Assembly (NCBI GenBank): GCA_032209605.1
Contig: JASFXZ010000038.1
Location: forward strand, 186,001 to 250,000
Source of the DNA: Mactromeris polynyma
Lineage: Eukaryota; Mollusca; Bivalvia; Venerida; Mactridae
Reading direction: 5' to 3'
Length of the DNA stretch: 64,000 nt
The notes beneath the pieces are model-generated. The model worked only from the letters and a program-made list of their open reading frames with translations. It had not been told where the DNA came from and did no database searches. A program made the translations under genes and the position numbers. Shown one piece after another: positions 46,549 to 58,500 of this stretch (its first letter is position 1; each line of letters starts with the position of its first letter).

Positions 46549-49500
46549 GTAAGTTAAACATGCAGCATCCAAAGTGATTCAAATATCACGGAGGTGTATG
46601 ATCAATACATTACAGCTAAAACTAAAGTCTAAACAAATGTCATGATGAATATCGGTTTGTTATTTTGTTTTAATTTTTAGTTTTCATTGTTTTCTTTATG
46701 ACAGTCCAATTCGTAGGTAATCAATAGCTGTAAACTAGTACTATTCTAGTGTGTATGGTTGCCATGTCCTTTTGCTAGCTTACTGTAAGTTTAAACCCTT
46801 AGGCAGTGGCACCTATAGAACTGGAATCTAGGGGTACAGGAGTCGGTAACCGTAGTCAACTGGTACGTCAGTCAACTCGTACCGTTTTTGGTCAACTTGT
46901 ACCGTAGTCAACTCGTACCGTAGTTAACTTGTACCTTTGTCAATTTAACTCGTACCTTTGTGAATTTGTACCTGTTTCGGTCAACTTGTACCTTAATATT
47001 TGGTCAACTCGTACCTTAATATTTGGTCAACTCGTACCTTTCCATTTTTGTACTTTTATATAACTTTAATCTGTATACTAATGCATATGTTTTAGTGCTT
47101 TTTTCAGATATCATTTATGATTGACATCAGTTATTGTGAACATTTTGCCAGAGGAAGCCTAGGAAAATGATTATCATCAATACATGATATTGCATCAATT
47201 GGTGCATTTGGTTGTATACTTTATCGTTTGTTCCCAGAAATGTGTACATTATACATTAATATAAAAAGAGATATGTTTACACTGGTCACAATTGAGCCAC
47301 ACAATACAGGAAAAGCTTACTTTTAATCATATTAACTCTATTAATAAGTGTTTGTATGACTTGAATATATGACTTGTTTTACCGAAGGTACGAGTTGACC
47401 AACTGGTATTAGCTGCCGCATAATAAGTACTGACAAACATTATCAGTATAGTTATACTGTTCAAAATTGTTCACTGAATACAGGAAAATACAGTAACACT
47501 TAATTTTATAATGACTAACTGTTAATACTAACTGTTAAAAAAATGAAGGTACGAGTTAACTACGGTACAAGTTGACTACGGTACGAGTTGACCAAAAAGG
47601 TACGAGTTGACTACGGTATGAGTTGACTACGGTACGAGTTGACTGGAAACCCAGGAGTCCTGTACTCGTAGACATCATATGTTGGACACGCTATGGGTAT
47701 GGAAGTTTGACTAGTATGTCTTATCAGCATAACTAATTATAATATAAGGAAATATAATGATCAATATTGACTATTATTGTAATCATACCAACTGTTGGTA
47801 AAAAATGTTTTCCCTATAAATTATAATATAATGGAACCACCATCCTGGTTGACACTAAACCAAGTGTTATGGCATATCATCGTATTTCAGTACAACACAT
47901 GTGCATATGTGTCTAGAACAAAGAAAAGATATGTTAAGTGAAACAATGAAGGTCACATGCATACAAATCAGAAATTTCTTAGACAGATTAAGGTGAACTA
48001 GGATTATCCGTATGATAGACTTCTGATTATGTGCCTAATGTCTTAGTTATCCATATGAAACATGGTTGACTTAATTATTCATAATTTTTTTTAATGGATA
48101 ACTTTAACTTTTCCGTGGCCTTACGAAACCATGCAGTTACTGGATTTGTAGATTTCCAGGGCATGTATTAGCTAATTGCAGAGTATATAAAACATTTGCA
48201 AACTAATATAAAATAAATGTATCCTTCTCGCAAATCACAGTAATTATCAACATGACTGTCGTGCAAATAATGGAAATAATTTGGCACAACCATTGTGCGA
48301 ATAACGATAATAATTTGTGCGATTGCCATGTGGATAGACAATTCCAAGCTTCAGTTTAATTTACTTTTACAGACGCAGTAATCCATTTACAACTTGACAC
48401 ATGACACATGGTTCTGCTTAAACAAAAACGTAACAATATATCGTAGCGCTTGTTTTAGTATCAACCAAATTTTTGTTCATTGTTTATGTACAGTAGAAAT
48501 AAAATAAACATTTTGTACAATTATAATACGGATTATTATTTCCTTATATTATGATTAATTATGCTGATTATGTCATTTGTCAAACTCCTGTGTCTGTGGC
48601 TTGTCCAATTAAGGATTTTTTATGAGTACAGGACTCCCATATGGTCTGTACCCCAAGACTCTGGTTCTAGAGATATGTTCCCATTGCTAAATATCACATT
48701 ATTTTTAATTTCAGAGGGGAGGAGAAGAACAGACAAAACTGAGGACAGTCCAATGGTAAACATCTGTTGTTCTGAAATATGTTATATCAAGTACATTAGA
48801 AACTTAACCTGTTATATATATATGGAGATAGAATTTATTGTTTATCTTGTGTCTCTGCATGGGTATATAGGTGTCTGGGTTTCCCTCTAGAAGTCAAGTC
48901 ACAGCACTATCTCAGGGCTCTAGAATTGTTTTCCATGACACTTGTCCTGGACTAATGGAAATTGTAAAATTTGACTTGTCTGACATAGGAAGCTAGTTGT
49001 TCGAGAATATCGGTCAATTTGGTAACAAATAAGCATACACAATGATAGCTCTACAATCTTAGTTAATAATCACATGTATGTGTTTGTGGGATTCTAAGAT
49101 TTGACTTACAACTGGTCAATTGCTGATGTTGGTTAGCTTTAAAAACAGACTTGTCTGGGACTAACTTCGACTCAACTGTTAGTAGCCCAATTCAGCATGA
49201 GACTAGTCTGGGACGTCGGGCTAGTGGATTTCTAGAGCCCTGCATCTAAAAATGATTGTATACTTGTACCTTACTATTTGTATCTCATGCCTATCAATTT
49301 GTTACTTGTATTGCATTCCTTTGATATTGAAGTAAAAACAGATGACCAGTAACATATTAGAGTGCGATTGATATAAAAAAACAATAAAACTAATCACTAG
49401 TTGAAATTCCATTATATGTATTTTACAGCTGTTAGATGTTATTGATGGTTATTTGTCCGTCATTGTTAATTTTGATATTTTATGTATGAAAGGTACAAGC

Positions 49501-52500
49501 TGCCAAGGAAGAAGTTTTGCCAGGGTATGAAGAATATCTTGTCCTGTTACAGGAAAGAAATAAGTATGTGTTTGATATATTACCTTGACACGAAGTTAAA
49601 CATAATCTTCTACTGTTTTTCCTTAAGTTTTTCATTAAAATTTTGCTAATCCGTTAATTTTAAGTCCATGTGGCTGGATATTTAGCTGCATATCACTTAT
49701 TTCCACGATGTTGGTTTAGAAAATTGCATGTGCAGTGGTACAATATTTATGTTTACAAGCTTGACAGATCTGTACATGTTGAGAATTGTTTTCGTAGACT
49801 TGGGTTTATCTCTGATTAATGATCCCATCTCCACATGTTAACTGTATCCAATTACAGTACATAAAAACTTCTATCCCGGTGTAGTTACAAACTTCCATTT
49901 ATCACCAACCATTATTTTCTGCTCTTTACTTATGTTGTAATTACAAAAAACTTGTTTTCCTCCTTGGTACAATGGTTTGTGGGCAAACGGATTTGATACA
50001 TACCAAAGATGCAGGTTCTGGACTGTTATTGTGATATTATGGACGATAGTATGATAGTGTTATGTAAGGATATTATGAAAGTGTTTTGTAAGGATACATT
50101 TTGGTTGTAAAAAGAATTACAAACACACCTTGTAATGTTCTTTATGTAAGTTACTAAGTGAAATGTTTTAAATTTCAATTTCAGATTGCTTAAGCGTCTG
50201 AGGAAGAAAAGTAAGAAAGATATTGATCAGGAGAGAAGGGAACAAGGGTTTTCACTGTATGTAAATGGGCCTCATAAAGATGGAAGACATGCAGCTGGAC
50301 AGCAAGCTAACATACCCACCCAGCCTGCACCAAAAACTGCAAGAAAACCAAAGACTGCTGGAGGTGATTAGCAATATTCTGTATCTTTCTATGGTTTTAA
50401 ACTATAATAAAGCCTCCATGATTTGTAGACGCTCTAGTAGTATACTTACCCCATCTTGTGTCTTAATGAAAAATGACATACAGTTTACTTTAATAGACAG
50501 TACTGTATATTACCGGCAATAAGTCGAGTTTTTTTACTAAACAAAATCACCAAAAGTCACTGGTCTACTTATGGACGAGTAACAGATGAAAATCAAACAA
50601 AATACGACCAGTTGGTAACATAAACCGGGCTTAAAATTAAGAACCGACACCACCGTATCACTGCTGTATTGCTAATATCATGTCATGTCTTCATCCATAT
50701 TATACGCTATTAATTGCAATATTCTGCAATTTAACTCATAATCTGGGGATCATCCCATTAAAAGAGTCACCAATTAACAATTTTATTGCCAATTGTCATA
50801 TCTGAATACAATAGAAACGTGTGAAACAAGTGAGAGTCACGTCGTATTTGATCAGTGTCGCCAAGTGCTTGATTCCATTGTTTAGAGAGTATTTAGAGGT
50901 TATTTCTGACTGGTATCCCGATTTTACACTTTCGGTTATCAGTTTGGCAAGTAATTGCAGTGAACCAGTCTAATTGCAGTGAACCAGTCAGGAATGAACT
51001 GAAAAATACCCCATAACAAAAATTTACAATGTTTACTTTGAAAATCAGGAGATCGCGAGTTGGCTGTCGAATCATAAGGTCTATTTTCATCCTGCCTAAG
51101 TCCCCCCCTCGACATATGGAAGGGGTAAGCCTAAATTTCCCTTTTTAAGGACAAAACTACACCCTCGACTTATGGATGAGATTGACTTATGGCCGGTAAT
51201 ATACGGTATGTTGATTTGCATTCAGTTTTATCAGGTGCTCACTAGGATATCTAAATAGGAGTCCAGAGAAAGGGTTCTGAGAAAAGATGTAGAAATTTGA
51301 ATTCCATAGAACGAATGTAGGAGTTCTGGACTCTAAATTAGGATTTACTGAGAACCCTGATTTTTGTGTATATTATATTTCTATATTCTTTCCAGAACGT
51401 CCCAAAAATAACAATGTCTTGGATAACAAAGCTTTACAACAAATTACTTTGGATGAAATGGAACGACAACGAGAGATGGCACGTGCTAAGACAGCTCCCA
51501 ATGCACGTGAAAGGAGGAGGAACTGGAAAGTGGACTCGTCTGTAGAAATTAAAACGACACAAGGTGGAGCAAAGATTAAAGCTCCAGGTATGAGGAAATC
51601 ATAAGTAATTTAGCTATTTTGTATACAGTAAAACCTCACTTAAAGACCATCTGAATAATAAGACCACCTCAAAATAAATAACAGAATTTTCAAGTCACTT
51701 TTCACTGTTTTGCTCTTTATTCAACTTCCATATTAAGACCACCTCAATAATAAAACCAGCTTTCAAGGATCCCAATTGTGGTCTTATTACTAAGGTTTTA
51801 CTGTATATATATAAAACCAAAGAAACAACACATTCATTCTATTTGATAACTAATATTAGCTTAAAGATTTAAATTGCAAGCAATTATAAATGACTGAATG
51901 ATGTTTATTTTACCAAGATTTCAGGTAATATATTGTTATTACAATATTTATGGCACATGGATTAATATAGTTTAGCTGTGACTTTAACCAATAAGTTCAC
52001 TTGTTTCTTATTTCAACAGAATCAATAGTTTTGACAAAGTGTATTCTGTGTTCTCTGATGGCAATTTTTTATTACTAATGCTAGTAGTACATATATAACA
52101 CTGTTAACCAGTAATGATATGTTGTCATGCTTGAAGGGAGATAACACCATTGTTTTGAAAGAAAACTTGATCAGATATGTACCAAAAGTCGTATACCATA
52201 TACTTAAGTTTTGTCTTATTTGAATTCATTGCAGATATATTATCAGGACGTTACGCTGATGATTTTGAATCAGGTGATGATTCTGATGAATTGAGAAGTA
52301 GTGCCAGTGAGAACAGTACAGACTATTCCTCTCCTATGAAAAATAAAAAACCTTCTGTAAGTATTTGTACTGTTACTGGTGAATGAATGTGTTAACAGTT
52401 GAATGGTGTATTTTAATGTATTGAATGTTAATAATCAAGCCCTGCTGCTCAGTTGGTAGAGTGCTCGACTGTTAACAGTTGAATGGTGTATTTTAATGTA

Positions 52501-55500
52501 TTGAATGTTAATAATCAAGCCCTGCTGCTCAGTTGGTAGAGTGCTCGACTGTTAACAGTTGAATGGTGTATTTTAATGTATTGAATGTTAATAATCAAGC
52601 CCTGCTGCTCAGTTGGTAGAGTGCTCGACTGTTAACAGTTGAATGGTGTATTTTAATGTATTGAATGTTAATAATCAAGCCCTGCTGCTCAGTTGGTAGA
52701 GTGCTCGACTGTTAACAGTTGAATGGTGTATTTTAATGTATTGAATGTTAATAATCCAGTCCTGCTGCTCAGTTGGTAGAGTGCTCGACTGTTAACAGTT
52801 GAATGGTGTATTTTAATGTATTGAATGTTAATAATCCAGTCCTGCTGCTCAGTTGGTAGAGTGCTCGACTGCCAATTTAGAAGTTGTAGGTTTGAACCAC
52901 GGATGAAATTTGCCCGATGACAAATTGATTGAAAACATAAGCAGTCATTTGTTCTCTACCTTAATTCATGTAAGGAAGATGTCGGTTGCAAGGAGAAGAA
53001 CAGGATAGAACTAGTTGGTAACCCAGGAATAAGTGTAGTTGACTGGCAGTAATACATTACTGATGTTCTGTTTAGAAATGGGAAAAAATCCAGTTCAGCA
53101 ACTAGAAATTAATATATCCTTGTTTTGTTGTCAGAAGGTACATTTATAATACTTAAAACACCTGAATATTGTGTCAATTAGCTTGTTGTTTTACCACACT
53201 ACTTATATATGGACTTTGTTATTCAGCGTAAACCACCTCCGCCTAGAGAGAGTGATCTGTTTAATAGCAGTGACAGTATAAATAGTGAGGAAGACGGTAT
53301 GGAACAAGATTCGGAGGGAGAGGATCTGGTAATTGATGCATCAAGATTCTCAAAACATGCAAACTCTTCACCGAGGAAATCACAAAAATCTCGTTCAAAG
53401 AAAGACAACCCTGAGAGTGATGATTTTGGTCAGGGTGAGAAGTTGTTGCTCAGCATGAGAGAACTTCGAGTAAGTTGTCATTTTGTAATAAAATTATTGT
53501 ATTACTGGTTAAGTATAACAATTTAAACTGTTATATGTTCAGTTTCTGTGACCTTCATCAAACTCTTTTGCAGCCTGTCTTCACTTCAATTATTGTGGCC
53601 AACTGATTGTTGCTTTTCAAAACTGTTAAATAAAAATCTTTTTTAAATATTAGTTTAATCAAAGACCTTAATACCATAGATGCGCTACTCGGCCATATAT
53701 CGTAAATTCTTGCAACGAAATCTCGCGATACCAGGTGCACTTAAACAAGATATGGCACATCGATACGATGTTAGGTACAGACGCACTGCTCTATTTCTCG
53801 AAATAAACATAGTTACACATTTACGTACCTAATTATATTAATTATATAGCATTGAAAGTTTCTTCTATTGAATAATGGTGTAAAACTGTGATCTTTCATT
53901 GTTTTGAAACGCAATACAAAATGGCGCTGTCTACCATTTTTCCAAATATCGTGCACCGGTTTCGTTCGTCGCCTGCCGCAAGTTTTCTTTCATCGGTCCA
54001 TATAAGTTGCTCATCTGCGGTATTTAGGTCTTCGGTTTATTAAAACAAAACTTGTTACCTACTACTGACAGATACAGAAGAAATTATGTCTTGGAAATAT
54101 CATGTATCTGATTGTCTTTTGCATTCTTTTTTCAAGACGTTGCGGCAAAGTCTAGTAAAGAATGCAGCCTTCAGGGAGAGTTTGGCTAGAGACCAAAATT
54201 CTGTGAGTGATGTTTCTCTGCCTTTCTTATTGATGTAATAGCAAAATCGTTGAGTTTTAAATGTCATTTCTTAGCTTTATAAAATCAATGTATGTTTTTG
54301 CAAGTTTGATCATATATTTCGATACAAGGAGAATTTTCACTAGTAAAATCGAGTTATGTAGGTTATAAAATGTACAATGCAAAGTCTGGTTGTTTGATTT
54401 GTAAATTTAATTAAGAATTTGTATTTGCTGACTGCTTATATTTTTTATTATTTGATTCCCCATTAGCATTCAATACCACAATGGGAAGTATAAAATGAAA
54501 TATTTTGTACAACAACATTGACTGTCGGACTGCAAAGTCCTAGGGTTGGGAATGGAGTATAAAGACATGTATGTTTGATTACTGTTGAAGGATGAAGAGT
54601 TTGTTCCTGAATCTCCAATCCCAGAAGTGGAAGAAGATCTTCCGTCTGATGAAGAAATGATGCCTCATGATAGCCCTGGTAGAAAAATTAACCTGAATAA
54701 ACCTACAATGAAACCTGATGATACTATTGTGTTAGAATTTGGCGGTGGACAATCAGCTCCTAATAAAAGTAAATACTATATAGCTATCAACTATATTGTA
54801 AACATTTCTTAGGACAAAAATGTGTTACACTAAAGATTGCACTTTTGAACCTATGCTATAGATTCGGTCAGCAACATACTAAACTACTGACTGGTTTAAA
54901 TTTTGATGCCTTTGGTACAACATTTGTTAATTACTGAAATACTATAAAACCAACATGAAGCCCCATCCCTTTGAATGAACACATAAATTAGTACATATCT
55001 CTTGGTCATTACTAGTCATTGTTTTTCATTTTGATTTAGTTCCTTTTGTTTTAAAAATAAAATGTCTGGCCTTTCCAACTCACACTGTGGTTGGTTTTCC
55101 TTTTGTTTCATGACATAAATAAAACTGCAGAGGCAGAGAGATGCAAATATAATTTTTATTTTACTTGTTACTTTTAATCTCATGAGGTTCACTGTGTGTC
55201 TATGTTAGAGCAATTAAGTTTTACAATTTTGTACATGTATAACAAATCTGACTTTATCTTGTTTCAGAGGTTGAAAAGAATTTAAGTGCTGCTAGAAGGA
55301 AGGATATTGATGAGAGTGATTACAGACCTGGGGGCGGACATCAGAGACCTGGATCTGGAAGGTCTGATAGAGAATCACATATGTTATCTAACAGATCTCA
55401 ATCAACAAAAACATTAGGTTCAGGTAAATTTGTATTCTATTTTTTAATACCAATTGCCAAATATAATTAATATAGTTATGTTGCACATTATACAAATCTA

Positions 55501-58500
55501 ATATGAATTAATATCGAACAGTACATTTAGAAACACTGAAATCCGTATTTGACAGCACTAACATGTAATTGTATTAATTGTTTATTCTATTTGTTGACAC
55601 ATTATGCAGAACGTAGAAGTAGCATGTGATTTTACTCTACATTATAACATAGTTCTCACATCTACAATATTTACCTCCCTTGTTCTGAATTGTCGGCCAT
55701 TTTGATAGGCAAATTTCCTTAAAGTTTATAGGGAATATAATGTAACTGATGATTAACTAATCCGATATATAATAAATAACTTATTCTTCATGCTCATGTG
55801 GGCATTTGGCTCAGTAAGTTGAAGAAAAAGTGGTTGTCACATGCAAATTCTCTTGGTATTTTCTTAATTATCACCTATTTGGAAATTACTCCTGTAAAGG
55901 CTTATCAGTTTTGCCAACAATGGAGGTAAATATTGTAGACGTGGGAACTATGTATTTGTTCCATATTATTGACACCATCATGTTTCACTATGAATTTTCT
56001 ATTAATAGAGAATGCTGGTAAGAAGTCTGTACGTCCATTGTCAGCTAACAGACGGACCTCAGACAAAGTATGGACAGATCCGGATAATGAAGCCTCTGCT
56101 GTAATGGCTGCTCTGAAAGCAGAAAATGAACAAGCTTCAAAACTTAAACAGGTCTGTCTCATGTTACATTATTTCTTCTTCTTTAGATGTTTCTGTTATG
56201 CATATATACTCAAAATATTGAAATTTGCAGTTTTATGTTTAGCGATTTTTGTTGCATTTGAGTTGGTTATTTTCATATAAAAATCCATGATGATACACTG
56301 CAACGCCATTATGTTGTTGTGGCTTCTGATTTTTTTCATGAAAAATCCTAAAATTCATTAAAAAAAGAAAGAAAATCTTTTTCAAAATCCTGTTTTCCAC
56401 CATCTGCAGTCTGCTGTTTCGCAAAATCGCATGCTGTTAATGAACCATGATCGAGAATCAGCAAGATTTCTTTAATTGAATAAATGACGCTAGGGCATGT
56501 CAATAATGGAACATAGCCGTGGTTAATCCCCTATAAACTATCATTAGTCGAGATTTGTCATATGCTATCTGTGTTTTTAAATAGTTCAAAATTATAATGC
56601 ATAAATAAGTTGATATATTTTCATCTACCTATTTATTGAAACCACTACGAAATTTATGAAAACGTAGTATGCACAACGTTGTATTGAGTGGGTGGGGAAA
56701 GGTGGTATGGTTTGTATGTCTTTAGATTTAAAACGTGGTCGCGAGTCTTGAACCCCTTCCATTGCGTTATAATGGAGTTGCAGTGTAGTGATGAATTTGA
56801 GTGTATAGGTGCTGCTAAAACATGAAATAAACATTGTGCCCAGTGTCTCCATGTAAGTCCATGAAATTTGTGAAAACCTCAAAAATGCACATGTACTAAT
56901 GTTTCTCCCAATCATACTCGGGGAATTGCTTGTAGCTATGATATAATTTCAAGTTAAGATTAGTTAGTGGAATGATTATACAGTACATGTAATTCTCTCT
57001 CACAGATTCCATGATTATTTTTTTCTCACAGACTCCAAAGCCAAGGTCCTCCCCTCAGACAAAGGGTACTCGTGAAAGTCAGGGCAGACTGCAGTACGAC
57101 AAATCTGAGGCCAGGCCAAAACCACATCAAGCCAGGGCTGCCGAGAGTCCAAGGTCAAGTGTTGGTGTTAGCCGAACAGAACCACTCGTACCATTTGACA
57201 AAATTAATCAAATAATGGAAAAAGTTTTGAAAATGAGTCCAAGGTAAATTTCTGATTGATTAAGTTTTTAGATTACTTTACCACTTATTGTATTACATTT
57301 ACTTGTCTATTTCTTAAAAACCTTTGAGGTATTTATAACCTTATCCTAACAAGTATTCTTGTGGCAGTTTTGTGTGATTGTTGATCATATATGGTATGAT
57401 GATTAAAACCCAACTTTAAAACAAGGATTTAAAAAATCAAAGTCCAATTCTGGTACATGTTTATGATAAAATGAGCCTAGTTTACTTATGTTGGTTTCAA
57501 CCAGTAATAATTTCAAAAGCCACAGACAAATAGGGATGTATAAATTAGTGTCTGTTGTGCTAGATTGTATGATGTCTAGTGTTATATCAGCTGTTGGTAA
57601 TGCTTGTTGTATTTCAGGCATCAGAGACGCCTGGTAAATATGTTGGGAAAAATTGAGAAATCAATTGTTACAGAAAGCCAAGAGAATGTACCTGTAGCAT
57701 CAAATAGCAAACCTCGGTCTTCAAATAATGGACCTATGAAAGCTGTCCATCGATCTATAAGCAAGGTATGGATAAATGGAATGTGTGTGATAATAGTAAA
57801 ATATGACTATGACTCACAATCAAGTGCTATGGGTAATAGAAAATACCATGTACCCTTTTTCATTTTCATATCATATCTACGAGTACCATGTTCAAATCTA
57901 ACATAACTGATTTTGTACTATGTTCTAAATGTCCAGATTTATCTCCCTTTATAAAACAATTGTGAAGGTATTTGTTCAGTTAATATGTTCTGTATAGGCA
58001 TTGAATTCTACACATATATGTGATGCCTACTATCAGCCTTAATGTACTACATAACAAAAACATACTATGTTTATTAACTACATACAATTTACTTCAAATG
58101 AAATCTCGTGTTCACTGCCCTCCAAAAGTTCCTTCACACTTCGACAATTCCCATTGTAATTGATGTATTTCATATTTGTGTCACATGCAATAAATTGAAA
58201 ATGCTTTTTGACACAGCAATAATTTTCTGTAGAAGTATTTATAAATTTGTACTGAAATAAATTATTTCATTTTCTGTGTCAGATCAATCAGTTAATACTT
58301 TTGATGCTGCTGCTCAGTTGTGCAAATTGGTAATTCTTAACTATCCATCACAGAAGTGGGATGAATAATTTACTTCATGGTCATACATGTTTCATTTGAA
58401 ATTCTGCATGAAAAAGTAAGGAAATCCAAAATATTCATGTGTGAAGAAACTTTTGGATGGTTTGTTTATGTGTGTTTCTGTTGATATTTTTACATGATGT

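Larger units (their letters stand above)
52357..53226 (+). other. KATNIP intron 6
   Basis: Almost entirely occupied by the 80-bp array and its SINE; about 130 bases before exon 7 are ordinary AT-rich intron. Confidence 0.8.

Noticed and set aside
52840..52920. tRNA gene
   Set aside because: A- and B-box-like motifs are present, but there is no acceptor-stem complementarity or proper anticodon arm, and the sequence continues into a SINE body.
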